A stretch of 64,000 nt of DNA from Rhodanobacter lindaniclasticus (GCF_004799035.1 NZ_MWIO01000002.1:1-64000), one strand, 5' to 3'. Shown: positions 36,601-44,955, counted from the stretch's first letter. The notes: generated by a model not told the origin, from the letters alone. Translations and numbers: made by a program.

Positions 36601-36857
36601 GTCGCCTGCGAGGAGGTGTACAGCATGCCTTCGGCGCCGTTGATCTGTTCCTCCAGCGGCGTGGCGACGGTCTGCGCGATCACCTTGGGGTTGGCGCCGG
36701 GATAGCTGGCACGCACCACCACGGTGGGCGGCACCACTTCGGGGTACTCGCTGATCGGCAGCTGGAACACCGCGATGGCGCCGGTGATCACGAACAGCAG
36801 CGACAGCACGGCGGCCATGATCGGCCGGTCGACGAAGAATTGGGCAATGTTTTTCAT
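33666..36857 (-). CDS. HAE1-family RND efflux permease
   Basis: 1063 residues, 12 predicted membrane helices with two large periplasmic loops. N-terminal 'FFVDRPIMAAVLSLLFVITG', proton-relay 'GIVVDDAIVVVENVERHIE' (the Asp-Asp pair in TM4), 'AGFSLNALSLFGLVLAIGIV' and 'ILMTSIAFIMGVVPLVTSSG' near the C-terminus mark the AcrB/MexB/MexF type. It exports drugs, solvents or toxic metabolites by proton antiport. The 196-base gap to the adaptor gene carries a G/C-rich hairpin module but the order is that of one operon. Confidence 0.97.
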   Translation of the reverse strand: MKNIAQFFVDRPIMAAVLSLLFVITGAIAVFQLPISEYPEVVPPTVVVRASYPGANPKVIAQTVATPLEEQINGAEGMLYTSSQATSDGALTLTVTFALGTDLDNAQVDVQNRVAQALPKLPEEVQRLGVTTQKSSPDLTMVVHLTSPDQRYDMLYLSNYARLHVKDVLGRLDGVGDVQIFGAGEYSMRVWLDPQKLAQRSLTTGDVIAAIREQNVQVAAGALNAPPGPSNSAFQLNINTRGRLVSEDDFRHIIVRTDANGGVTHLSDVAKVDLGSNNYALRSLLDNKPAVALPIFARPGSNAIQISDEVRATMAQLKQDFPQGVDYSIVYDPTVFVRGSIEAVAHTLLEAILLVVLVVILFLQTWRASIIPLVAVPVSLIGTFAIMYLAGFSLNALSLFGLVLAIGIVVDDAIVVVENVERHIELGQSPKEATRQAMREVTGPIVATALVLCAVFIPTAFVSGLTGQFYRQFALTIAISTVISAFNSLTLSPALAAVLLKPHDAPKDRLTRGIDRAFGWLFRPFNRVFHRGSERYVGGVKRIVGKGKLALVVYAGLIALTWFGFSHVPTGFVPGQDKQYLVAFAQLPDAASLDRSEDVIQRMGAIALKQPGVEHAVAFPGLSINGFTNSTNSGIVFVTLKPFEERRSADLSAGAIAGALNQKFASIQDAYIAVFPPPPVMGLGTIGGFRMQIEDRGDRGFNELYAQTQNLIAASRKDPALAGLFSSFQVSVPQVDADVNREKAKAEGVNLGDVYQTMQAYMGSLYVNDFNRFGRTYQVNVSADPAFRHTPEDILQLKTRNAQGQMVPLGSFVTVQQGAGPDRVQHYNGYATAEINGGPAPGFSSGQAQAAMEKLARDNLPNGFSFEWTELTYQQILAGNTAILVFPLCVLLVFLVLSSLYESWSLPLAVILIVPMVLLSAIAGVWLSGGDNNIFTQIGLIVLVGLACKNAILIVEFARELQLEGVPRHEAVLEAARLRLRPILMTSIAFIMGVVPLVTSSGAGAEMRHAMGVAVFAGMLGVTIFGLIYTPLFYVVIRALVERREARAAERAAAHAQPALENH

Positions 36858-36904
36858 GCAAAAGATCCTCGACGAAGCTGGTTGACGGCTTCGGTCTTTC
36901 TTTG

Positions 36905-37051
36905 CTCCTCCCCCTGCGCAGCAGGGGGAGGTTGGGAGGGGGTAACGCTCTTGCCGGTGGCTTCTTGGCTGACTGGAGGGACTTCACCCCTCCCCAACCC
37001 TCCCCTGCTGCACGTCCCGCAAGGGGACTTCCTTCGGTCGCAGGGGAGGGA
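36905..37051. repeat. Paired G/C-rich hairpin module between adaptor and permease
   Basis: CTCCCCCTGCGCAGCAGGGG plus GAGG (36907-36930) and, in the opposite orientation, CCTCCCCAACCCTCCCCTGC (36989-37009) with GCAGGGGAGGG at 37040-37050. Same arrangement as at positions 1-113. Within an operon it could attenuate transcription between the adaptor and permease or stabilise the upstream mRNA. Confidence 0.6.
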
Positions 37052-37053
37052 GC

Positions 37054-38304
37054 TCAACCTTGCGGGCGACCCGATGCTGCGGTTGTCCTGGTCTGTGCAG
37101 TGCGAGAGTCATTGGTCGATGGCGCCTCGCCACGCTCCACCAGCGCCTTGTCCGCCGCATCCAGCCGGTAGCTCATCGCCACCTTCTGCGGATTCACCTC
37201 GACGCCGGGGCGCACGCGCTGCAGGCCGTTGACCACCACCAGGTCACTCGGCTGCACGCCGCGGTCGATCACGCGCAGGCCGTGGAACAGCGCACCGGTG
37301 TCGACCTTGCGGTATTGCACCTTGTGATCCTTGTCGACCACGTAGACGAACTGGTTGCCGAGGTCGGTGCCGATCGCGCGGTCGTCCACCAGCACGCGCG
37401 ACTTCGCCTGCCCGCTCTGCAGTTGCACGCGGGCATACAGGCCGGGCGTGTACAGGCCGTCGGCGTTGTCGAATACCGCGCGCAGGCGCATGGTGCCGGA
37501 GCCGGTGTGCAACTGGTTGTCGACGAAGTCCAGGCGGCCTTCATGCGGGTAACCGGCTTCGTCGGCCAGGCCCATCGCCGCCTCGATCCGCGCGCTGCGG
37601 CCGGCCCGCTTCGCGCCGGCACGCAGGTGGTCGAGCTTGAGCCAGGTCTGCTCGTCCACGTCGAAGTAGACGTAGACCGGGTTCACCGATACCACGCTGG
37701 TCAGCACGTCGCTGCTGGTGACCAGGTTGCCGGCGGTGACGCGGGCGTTGCTGACGCGGCCGTCGATCGGCGCGCGCACCGTGGTGAAGTCCAGCTTCAG
37801 CCGCGCGGCGGCCAGCGCCGCGGTGGCGGCGCCGAGCTGGGCCCGGGCACTCTGCGCGGTGGTCTCCAGGCGATCGGCTTCCTGCTGCGCGATCGCGTGC
37901 TGGGCCAGCAGCATCTCGCCGCGGCGCTGGTTGGTCTGGGCCAGGTTCAGCTCGGCCTTCGCCTGCGCCTGGTTGGCGACCAGCCGGTCGACCTCGGCCC
38001 GGTACGGACGGGCGTCGAGCTGAAACAGCACGTCGCCCTTGTGCACCAGCGCGCCTTCGCGAAAATGCACCGACTCGACGAAACCGTCGACGCGCGGCTG
38101 CACCTGCACGGTGTTGACCGCTTCCAGCCGGCCGGTGAACTGGGCGCTGTCGCTGACCTGGCGGGTCAGCGCCTGCGCCACCGTCACTTCCGGCGGCGCG
38201 CCGGCGGCGGGTCCCTGGGCACGGCTGTCATCGCCGTGCAGCAGCAGCCAGCTGCCCAGCGCACCGGCGGCGACCAGGGGTATCAGCATCCATTGTTTCT
38301 TCAT
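37054..38304 (-). CDS. RND efflux periplasmic adaptor (membrane fusion protein)
   Basis: 416 residues: inner-membrane anchor 'MLIPLVAAGALGSWLLLH', barrel-sandwich lipoyl half-motifs ('GFVESVHFREGALVHKGDVL' and 'VRAPIDGRVSNARVTAGNLV'), a helical hairpin between them and a beta-barrel domain ('PVYVYFDVDEQTWLKLDHLR'). Links permease and outer-membrane factor. The ATG 38304 was chosen at the conserved N-terminus. First gene of the efflux operon, 143 bases from the divergent LysR gene. Confidence 0.95.
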   Translation of the reverse strand: MKKQWMLIPLVAAGALGSWLLLHGDDSRAQGPAAGAPPEVTVAQALTRQVSDSAQFTGRLEAVNTVQVQPRVDGFVESVHFREGALVHKGDVLFQLDARPYRAEVDRLVANQAQAKAELNLAQTNQRRGEMLLAQHAIAQQEADRLETTAQSARAQLGAATAALAAARLKLDFTTVRAPIDGRVSNARVTAGNLVTSSDVLTSVVSVNPVYVYFDVDEQTWLKLDHLRAGAKRAGRSARIEAAMGLADEAGYPHEGRLDFVDNQLHTGSGTMRLRAVFDNADGLYTPGLYARVQLQSGQAKSRVLVDDRAIGTDLGNQFVYVVDKDHKVQYRKVDTGALFHGLRVIDRGVQPSDLVVVNGLQRVRPGVEVNPQKVAMSYRLDAADKALVERGEAPSTNDSRTAQTRTTAASGRPQG

Positions 38305-38447
38305 GACGCACTCCCGATATCTCGTGGGCCGGGCGGGGGAAGCCTGGCGAGGGCCGAGAGAATAGGTGTACTCTCCGGTATAGAAAACCCGGTTCTTGCG
38401 CATTACACTCGTGCGCCACAGTCACGAATCGACGAGGAACTGAAGCA

Positions 38448-39410
38448 ATGGAAGACTTTTCCGCCATATCAACCTTCGTCCGCGTGGTCGAGGCCAAGAG
38501 TTTCGCCGCCGCTGCCGGCCAGTTGGGCATGACCCCGTCCGGGGTCAGTCGGGCCGTGACCCGGCTGGAGACCCAGCTCGGTGCGCGGCTCCTGTTCCGC
38601 TCCACGCGGTCACTGCGTTTGACCGACGATGGGGCCGCATTCCACGCCCGTTGCAAGGAGATCCTCGCCGATCTGGCCGAGGCCACCGAGGCGCTCAACT
38701 ACGCCAACAGCAAGCCCACCGGCAAGTTGCGGGTGGGCATTTCGCTGTCGGTGGGGCGCGCCGCGGTGATCCCGCGGCTGACCGAATTCGAGCAGCGCTA
38801 CCCGGACATCCGGCTGGAGCTGTCGATGAGCGATTCGCCGAAGGACCTCAACGGCGAGGGCCTGGATTGCGCGATCCTGGTGGGCCAGCTGGAGGATTCC
38901 AGCCTGATCGCACGCAAGATCGGCTACCTGCGCAACGTCGTGTGCGCCTCGCCCGAGTACCTGCGCAAGTACGGCGCACCGCGCAGCATCGAAGACCTGA
39001 AGGATCACCGCTGCATCAACTACGTGTACCCGAATGGCCGGCCGCGGCAGTGGCAGTTCGACACGCCCGGCGGTCCGCTGGAGGTCGACATCGACGCGCA
39101 CATGCTGATCAACGACGGCGAATCGGTGCTGCAGGCGGTGGCCGCCGGGCTGGGCATCACCCAGGTGCCGCGCATGCTGGCCGCGTGCATGCTGGACAAG
39201 GGCATGCTCGAACTGGTGATGACCGACACTGCCTCCACCGGCAAGCCGGTGTGGATCGTCTACCCGCAGAAGAAGCACCTGTCCGCCCGCGTGCAGGCCT
39301 TCATCGAGTGGGTGCGCGAGCTGTTCGACCGCACCAACCAGTGCACGGTGGACACGCCCCGCGCGTCCAGGGCCCCGATGGCACAGCACGCCGAGGAACT
39401 CGCGGCCTGA
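38448..39410 (+). CDS. LysR-type regulator of the efflux operon
   Basis: 320 residues. N-terminal LysR helix-turn-helix ('FVRVVEAKSFAAAAGQLGMT', then 'PSGVSRAVTRLETQLGARLL', residues 8-50) and a periplasmic-binding-like effector domain ('GKLRVGISLSVGRAAVIPRL', 'LDCAILVGQLEDSSLIARKI'). It is close in type to CrgA/DsdC-like LysR proteins that regulate drug pumps. Divergent position makes it the likely activator or repressor of the RND operon; the ligand is unknown. Confidence 0.93.
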   Translation: MEDFSAISTFVRVVEAKSFAAAAGQLGMTPSGVSRAVTRLETQLGARLLFRSTRSLRLTDDGAAFHARCKEILADLAEATEALNYANSKPTGKLRVGISLSVGRAAVIPRLTEFEQRYPDIRLELSMSDSPKDLNGEGLDCAILVGQLEDSSLIARKIGYLRNVVCASPEYLRKYGAPRSIEDLKDHRCINYVYPNGRPRQWQFDTPGGPLEVDIDAHMLINDGESVLQAVAAGLGITQVPRMLAACMLDKGMLELVMTDTASTGKPVWIVYPQKKHLSARVQAFIEWVRELFDRTNQCTVDTPRASRAPMAQHAEELAA

Positions 39411-39416
39411 GCCGGC

Positions 39417-40259
39417 TCAGCCGCGCGGACGGAACAGCGTGACGCGGTCGGCCCGTGGCGGCGTGTCGGCCGCCAGCCAGGGCTGCGTGGCCAGCGCTCC
39501 CACGCAGGGGCCGTGGGCGGCAATGCGCAGCGCGCGTCGCTCCGCCTCGCGGCGCAGGGCGCCCAGCACCGTGTCGAGCACCGCGCCGCGGAACGGGGTG
39601 TACAGGTAGAACAGCGTGCCTTCGGCGAAATCCGCGGCGCGCGCATCCATGCACAGGAAGCGCGCCCGCGACAGCCGCAACGCGGCGGCCCCGGCTTGCG
39701 CGCACGCCACGTAGGAGGGCTCGCGTTCGATGCCGACCGAGGCGGCCCGGCTGCAGATCGCGGCCAGCAGCGGCACGTGGCCCAGGCCGGCACCGAGGTC
39801 GACCAGCACGTCGTGTGCACCCAGTCGCGCCTGCGCCAGCAGGTCGAAGATGTGCCGCGCCGGCGTGGGCTGGTAGGCCACCATGTCCGCCGGCAGCGGG
39901 GACGCGGCCGCCGATGGCGGGCGCAGTTGCAGCACGCCTTCGACCAGTTCGTCGCGCCAGTCGTAGCCGTCGCCGTCGGCATGGCACGGCTCGTCGAGGC
40001 ATTGCTGCAGCAGCGCCGGCACGGCGCCGCGCCGGATCGCCTCGCGCGCGTGCGCGAAGCTGGCGGCATTCATGGCCTCGAAATCCTCGCGCAGCGCGGC
40101 GATGCGCAGCGCGGACGCACCCGGCCCGGGCGCGCCGCCAAGTTGCAGCAGCTCGATCCGGTCCAGCGCATCGAGTCGCTCGCGCAAGGCGTCGGCTTTG
40201 CGCAGCGCCGCGTCGTGCTCCAGCGCATCGAGCAGGGTGTGCAGCGACGGGGCATGCAT
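39417..40259 (-). CDS. SAM-dependent methyltransferase-like protein
   Basis: 280 residues. The AdoMet-binding motif I is 'VLVDLGAGLGHVPLLAA' (about residues 139-155), followed by an acidic 'GIEREPSYV' strand-2 end and 'RFLCMDARAADF' for the adenine pocket. N-terminal 100 residues are an alpha-helical extension. The substrate is unknown. It follows uppP by 11 bases. Its stop and the LysR stop both fall inside the palindrome CTGAGCCGGCTCAG (39407-39420). Confidence 0.82.
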   Translation of the reverse strand: MHAPSLHTLLDALEHDAALRKADALRERLDALDRIELLQLGGAPGPGASALRIAALREDFEAMNAASFAHAREAIRRGAVPALLQQCLDEPCHADGDGYDWRDELVEGVLQLRPPSAAASPLPADMVAYQPTPARHIFDLLAQARLGAHDVLVDLGAGLGHVPLLAAICSRAASVGIEREPSYVACAQAGAAALRLSRARFLCMDARAADFAEGTLFYLYTPFRGAVLDTVLGALRREAERRALRIAAHGPCVGALATQPWLAADTPPRADRVTLFRPRG

Positions 40260-40270
40260 CGGCAGAACGA

Positions 40271-41098
40271 TCAGCCGCCGGCCGGCACCAGCAGCAACAG
40301 CGCCACGCCGAACGCGATGCGGTAGATCGCGAACGGCGTGAACGCGTGCGCGCGGATGTAGCCGAGCAGCCACTTCACCGCCACGAACGCCATGATCGCC
40401 GAGACCACGAAGCCGACCGCCAGCGCGGTCCAGTCCTCATGCGCCGCGCCGCCGCCCTTGACCACCTTCAGCAGCTCGTAACCGGTCGCCGCATACATGG
40501 TGGGAATGCCGACCAGGAAGGCGAACTCGGTGGCCGCGGCGCGGTTGCTGGTGCCGAACAGCATCGCCGCGAAGATGGTCGCGGCCGAACGCGACGTGCC
40601 GGGGAAGATGCCGGCGATCATCTGCGCGATGCCGACCAGGATCGCCACCCGCCAGGTGACTTCGCTGCGTTCGGGCTGGCGCGCGGCCAGTCGTTCGGCG
40701 GCGATCATCCACAGGCCGCCGATCACCAGCGCCCACGCCACCGGCGTCACCGTCTCCGGCAGCTTGAAGCCGAGCTTCACCGCGACCAAACCGAGCACGG
40801 CGGTGATCAGGAAGGCCACGGTCAGCTTCAGCAGGTAATCGCGGTTGCCCGGCTCGCGCCACTGCGTCAGCAGCAGCCAGATGCGCCGGCGGTAGATCAG
40901 CGTCACCGCCAGGATCGCGCCGGCCTGGATGCCGATGTTGAACAGGTCCGAGCGCGCGCCCAGCCCGAATTTCTCGGCGATCAGCAGGTGCCCGGTCGAG
41001 GAGATCGGCAGGAATTCGGTGATGCCTTCGATGATGCCGAGCAGGATGACGTGGAACAGATCGATCACGGGGAGGTCCGGTGCGGTAGGCAGCGGCAT
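40271..41098 (-). CDS. uppP: Undecaprenyl-diphosphatase
   Basis: 275 residues, the size of BacA/UppP. 'LGIIEGITEFLPISSTGHLL' carries the first catalytic motif (Glu-rich (E/Q)xxxE and PxSSxGH), and 'GTSRSAATIFAAML' the second (PGxSRSxxT). About eight membrane helices. Dephosphorylates undecaprenyl-PP to recycle the lipid carrier for peptidoglycan and other wall polymers; overexpression gives bacitracin resistance. Start at ATG 41098 with a weak ribosome site; GTG 41068 is possible. Confidence 0.95.
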   Translation of the reverse strand: MPLPTAPDLPVIDLFHVILLGIIEGITEFLPISSTGHLLIAEKFGLGARSDLFNIGIQAGAILAVTLIYRRRIWLLLTQWREPGNRDYLLKLTVAFLITAVLGLVAVKLGFKLPETVTPVAWALVIGGLWMIAAERLAARQPERSEVTWRVAILVGIAQMIAGIFPGTSRSAATIFAAMLFGTSNRAAATEFAFLVGIPTMYAATGYELLKVVKGGGAAHEDWTALAVGFVVSAIMAFVAVKWLLGYIRAHAFTPFAIYRIAFGVALLLLVPAGG

Positions 41099-41199
41099 AG
41101 CTTACGGGGTTGGCCCGACGCTGGCACGGCGAGGTGAAAGCACGCCCGTGGTGCGATAGTGGCCGTCCGTCGACCCGCCCGCCTGCCCGGAGGTACGCC

Positions 41200-42093
41200 A
41201 TGATCGAGCTCGTCATTCCCCAGCGCCGCCGCGACCTCGGCAGTTTCGAGGTTGGCCGCGTGCTGCCGTTCGCCCAGCGCCGCATGGTCGGGCCGTACAT
41301 CTTTTTCGACCGCATGGGCCCGAAGCAGCTGGCGCCGGGCCTGCCGCGCGAGGCGGACGTGCGCCCGCACCCGCACATCGGCCTGTCGACCATCACCTAT
41401 TTGTTCGACGGCGAGATCACGCACCGCGACAGCCTCGGTTCGGAGCAGGCGATCCGCCCGGGCGAGGTCAACTGGATGACCGCCGGCCGCGGCATCACCC
41501 ACTCCGAACGCTTCGAGCGCCTGCGCCGCGAAGGCGGGCCGCTCGACGGCGTGCAGCTATGGGCGGCGCTGCCCGACGAACGCGAGGAAATGGAACCGGG
41601 CTTCTGGCACTACGCCAGCGAGGCGCTGCCGCTGTTCGGCGAGGGTGGCGTCAGCGGGCGGATGATCGCCGGGCGGCTGGCCGGCGTGGCATCGCCGGTA
41701 AAGGTGGATTCGCCGCAGTTCTACGTGCACTGGACGTTGCGCGCCGGTTCGCGCGTCTCGCTGCCGGCGGAATACAGCGAGCGCGCGGTCTATGTCGCCA
41801 GCGGCGACGTCGAGGTGGAGGGTCAGCGCGTGGAGGTCGGCAGCATGGCCGTGCTGACGCCCGGCAAGTCCGCCACCATCGCCGCGCCGGGCGACGCGGT
41901 GGTGATGGCGCTGGGCGGCGAGCCGGTGGGACCGCGCTACATCGACTGGAATTTCGTCTCCTCCTCGCCGGAGCGGCTCGACCAGGCCCGCGCCGACTGG
42001 GCCGCCGGGCGGATGAAGCTGCCGGACCTGGACCACGACGAGTTCATCCCGCTGCCGCCGAAGCTGGGAGCGAAGCCGGAGCCGATGTCCTGA
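41200..42093 (+). CDS. Pirin family protein
   Basis: 297 residues with bicupin pirin signature: 'GSFEVGRVLPFAQRRMVGPY', 'RPHPHIGLSTITYLFDGEIT' and 'MTAGRGITHSERF', holding the three His plus Glu iron ligands. Bacterial pirins are Fe-binding and have been shown to be quercetinases or regulatory proteins; C-terminal cupin present ('PAEYSERAVYVASGDVEVEG'). ATG 41200 has CGGAGG upstream. Divergent from uppP. Confidence 0.92.
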   Translation: MIELVIPQRRRDLGSFEVGRVLPFAQRRMVGPYIFFDRMGPKQLAPGLPREADVRPHPHIGLSTITYLFDGEITHRDSLGSEQAIRPGEVNWMTAGRGITHSERFERLRREGGPLDGVQLWAALPDEREEMEPGFWHYASEALPLFGEGGVSGRMIAGRLAGVASPVKVDSPQFYVHWTLRAGSRVSLPAEYSERAVYVASGDVEVEGQRVEVGSMAVLTPGKSATIAAPGDAVVMALGGEPVGPRYIDWNFVSSSPERLDQARADWAAGRMKLPDLDHDEFIPLPPKLGAKPEPMS

Positions 42094-42130
42094 GGCGGAT
42101 CGGCTTGAACCGCTCGCCGGCATGATGCCG

Positions 42131-42179
42131 CGCACTGGAACAGTGCAAAGCGGTCGCTTCGACGGGTGCGGATGGTGCG
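42131..42179 (+). promoter_or_regulatory. Putative NtrC enhancer sites upstream of torF-glnK-amtB
   Basis: CGCACTGGAACAGTGCA at 42131-42147 is an almost perfect NtrC-type dyad (GCACTG, GAA, CAGTGC). A second, weaker half site TGGTGCG sits at 42173-42179; centres are 32 bases apart (42139 and 42171), the helical spacing typical of NtrC enhancer pairs. They lie about 98-130 bases before the expected transcript start. Confidence 0.55.
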
Positions 42180-42242
42180 AATGCCGGGGCATCCGCCGCG
42201 CGGCGGTGATGTCGATGCCGTCGCGGCAACGGTTTCCACTCA

Positions 42243-42258
42243 TGGCATGGGGCTTGCT
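42243..42258 (+). promoter_or_regulatory. Sigma-54 promoter of torF-glnK-amtB
   Basis: TGGCAT, five bases, TTGCT matches the sigma-54 -24/-12 consensus (TGGCAC, N5, TTGCW) with one mismatch. Expected start near 42269, ahead of the porin ATG at 42365. It implies RpoN- and NtrC-dependent expression of the three-gene block. Confidence 0.7.
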
Positions 42259-42364
42259 GAGGGGCAGGTGAGGCCGCGCGGTCGCGCGGCCATGCTGTCG
42301 GTGCATGGACGTCTGGACGTCTGGACGGCCATCGCCACGGCGCCACCTGTTCGAGGGCGGGCTC

Positions 42365-43120
42365 ATGAGGCGAAGCGGGATATCTGTGGCCGTGGTCGTG
42401 CTGTGCGGTGCCATTACCCTGCCGCTGCGGGCGGGCGAGGCACCGGCCAGTCAGTGGATCGGCAGTGCCGGCGCGGTCAGCGACTACCTGTTCCGCGGCA
42501 TCTCGCAGACCGACCGCAAGCCTGCCGTGCAGGCCGGCATCGAGTTCGATCATGCCGGCGGCTGGTACGTCGGCGGCTGGGGCAGCAACGTGAGCTGGCT
42601 GTCCGATGCATCGACTCCAGCCGCGCCGGTTTCCAGCAGCGTGGAGCTGGACATCTACGGCGGCTGGCGCGGCAGCTTCGGTGGCGACTGGAGCGTCGAC
42701 CTCGGCGCGTATCGCTACCAGTACCCGGGCCGCTACCCGGCAGGCACCACCTTGCCGAACACCAGCGAGATCTACGCCGCGCTGGGCTGGAAGAGCCTGT
42801 CGCTGAAGTACGCGTACGCACTCTCCACCTTGTTCGGCTATGCCGGCAGCGAGCACAGCGGCTACCTGGATCTGTCCTGGAACCAGCCGCTGGCGCCGGG
42901 CTGGCAGCTCAACGCGCACGTCGGCCACCAGCAGGTGGCGAAGGTGTCCGGTGCGTCGTACAGCGACTGGAAGCTGGGCGTGACGCGCAGCTTCGCCGGC
43001 AACTGGTCGCTGGCGCTGGGCTACTGCGACACCAATGCGCGCCGTGCCGTCTACAGCAATGCGCGCGGCCATTACCTGGGCCGCGCCACGGCCGTGCTGA
43101 GCCTGGCCCGCTCGTTCTGA
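42365..43120 (+). CDS. TorF family putative porin (TIGR02001)
   Basis: 251 residues. Signal peptide 'ISVAVVVLCGAITLPLRAG', then 'VSDYLFRGISQTDRKPAVQA', the hallmark of this family, repeated amphipathic strands, and a C-terminal phenylalanine. It forms an outer-membrane channel; a role in nitrogen uptake is inferred because it precedes glnK and amtB and shares their sigma-54 promoter. The ATG at 42365 is within GGCTCATGAGG. Confidence 0.88.
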   Translation: MRRSGISVAVVVLCGAITLPLRAGEAPASQWIGSAGAVSDYLFRGISQTDRKPAVQAGIEFDHAGGWYVGGWGSNVSWLSDASTPAAPVSSSVELDIYGGWRGSFGGDWSVDLGAYRYQYPGRYPAGTTLPNTSEIYAALGWKSLSLKYAYALSTLFGYAGSEHSGYLDLSWNQPLAPGWQLNAHVGHQQVAKVSGASYSDWKLGVTRSFAGNWSLALGYCDTNARRAVYSNARGHYLGRATAVLSLARSF

Positions 43121-43483
<363 letters not shown>

Positions 43484-43505
43484 CCCGCCTACCGTGAGGT
43501 GCTCC

Positions 43506-44828
43506 ATGAAATCGATCAAGTTCCATCGCGGCATCGGTGCGGGCCTGCTGCTGCTCCTCGCCGCGCCGCTGCTGCACGCCGCCACGCCCGCACCGGTGGT
43601 CGACAAGGGCGACGTGGCGTGGATGCTCACCTCCACCCTGCTGGTGCTGCTGATGACGGTGCCGGGGCTGGCGCTGTTCTACGGCGGCCTGGTGCGGGCG
43701 AAGAACGTGCTGTCGGTACTGATGCAGGTGCTGACGGTGTTCTCGCTGCTGCTGCTGCTGTGGGTGGCCTACGGCTACAGCCTCGCCTTCGGCGGCGACG
43801 GCGCGGTGATCGGCGGCTTCGGCAAGCTGTTCCTGCGCGGTGTCACCAAGGACACGCTGTCCGCCACCTTCAGCGCCGGCGTGGCGTTGCCGGAGTATGT
43901 GTTCGTGGCGTTCCAGGCCACCTTCGCCGGCATCACCGGCGCGCTGATCGTGGGCGCGCTGGCCGAGCGCATGCGCTTCCGCGCCGTGCTGCTGTTCGCC
44001 GCGCTGTGGTTCAGCTTCGCCTATCTGCCGATCGCGCACATGGTCTGGTACGGACCGGACGGCTATCTGTTTGCGAAGGGCGCGCTGGATTTTGCCGGCG
44101 GCACCGTGGTGCACATCAACGCCGGCGTGGCCGGCCTGGTCGGCGCCTGGCTGGTCGGGCCGCGGCTGGGTTTCGGGCGCGAACCGATGAAGCCGCACAA
44201 CGTGACCTTCACCATGATCGGCGCGGCGCTGCTGTGGGTGGGCTGGTTCGGCTTCAATGCCGGCTCCAACCTGGAGGCGAACGCCGGCGCGGCGCTGGCC
44301 TTCCTCAACACCTTGCTGGCCACCGCGGCGGCGGTGCTGGCGTGGCTGGCGGTCGAGGCGGCCCTGCGCGGCCACGCCTCGATGGTTGGCGGCGCCTCCG
44401 GCGCGGTGGCCGGCTTGGTCGGCATCACCCCGGCCTGCGGCACGGTGGGTCCGCTGGGCGCGATCGTGATCGGCGCGGTGGCCAGCCTGTGCTGCGTGTG
44501 GGGCGTGACCGGGCTGAAGAAGCTGCTGCGCGCGGATGATGCGCTGGACGTGTTCGGCGTGCACGGCATCGGCGGCATCGTCGGCGCGCTGCTGACCGGC
44601 GTGTTCACCGCGCCCGCGCTGGGCGGCACCGGCGCGGCGGGTTTCTCGATCCTCCGTCAGCTCGGCGTGCAGGCGCTGGGCGTGGGCATCACCGTGTTGT
44701 GGAGTGGCGTGGTTTCCGTGCTGGCCTTGCTGCTCGTCAAGCTGGCGTTCGGCCTGCGCGTGCCGCATGAAGCGGAGCGCGAGGGGCTGGACATTACCTC
44801 GCACGGGGAAAGCGCTTACGATGGGTGA
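43506..44828 (+). CDS. amtB: Ammonium transporter AmtB
   Basis: 440 residues with a cleavable N-terminal signal-like segment and 11 membrane helices. 'GLALFYGGLVRAKNVLSVLM' starts the Amt fold; the twin pore histidines are in 'GGTVVHINAGVAGLVGAW' and 'DVFGVHGIGGIVGALLTG'; 'FNAGSNLEANAGAALAF' is a conserved Amt stretch. Conducts NH3/NH4+ and is gated by GlnK. Twenty-two bases downstream of glnK. Confidence 0.96.
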   Translation: MKSIKFHRGIGAGLLLLLAAPLLHAATPAPVVDKGDVAWMLTSTLLVLLMTVPGLALFYGGLVRAKNVLSVLMQVLTVFSLLLLLWVAYGYSLAFGGDGAVIGGFGKLFLRGVTKDTLSATFSAGVALPEYVFVAFQATFAGITGALIVGALAERMRFRAVLLFAALWFSFAYLPIAHMVWYGPDGYLFAKGALDFAGGTVVHINAGVAGLVGAWLVGPRLGFGREPMKPHNVTFTMIGAALLWVGWFGFNAGSNLEANAGAALAFLNTLLATAAAVLAWLAVEAALRGHASMVGGASGAVAGLVGITPACGTVGPLGAIVIGAVASLCCVWGVTGLKKLLRADDALDVFGVHGIGGIVGALLTGVFTAPALGGTGAAGFSILRQLGVQALGVGITVLWSGVVSVLALLLVKLAFGLRVPHEAEREGLDITSHGESAYDG

Positions 44829-44853
44829 AGCGGCTGGCCCGGTCCTCACGGAT

Positions 44854-44901
44854 TGACCCTGGTTGGTGCAATTGCATGAGCGATTGCACCAGCCTGAAAC
44901 G
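44854..44901 (+). promoter_or_regulatory. NtrC enhancer sites of glnA
   Basis: Two NtrC-like dyads, TGACCCTGGTTGGTGCA (44854-44870, right half perfect TGGTGCA) and TGCACCAGCCTGAAACG (44885-44901, left half perfect TGCACCA). Centres are 31 bases apart, as with E. coli glnAp2. TGGTGCAAT and ATTGCACCA form a perfect 9-base inverted repeat between them. Confidence 0.55.
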
Positions 44902-44955
44902 CTCCGGCCCGCCCCGGAAACGCGCAAGCCGTTGCCGCGCAACGCTTCCACCCGC

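Noticed and set aside
42303..42332. Tandem GGACGTCT direct repeats before the porin gene as an operator.
   Set aside because: Only two copies lie between the promoter and the start codon in the leader; they look like a small duplication and no regulator in the window suggests itself.
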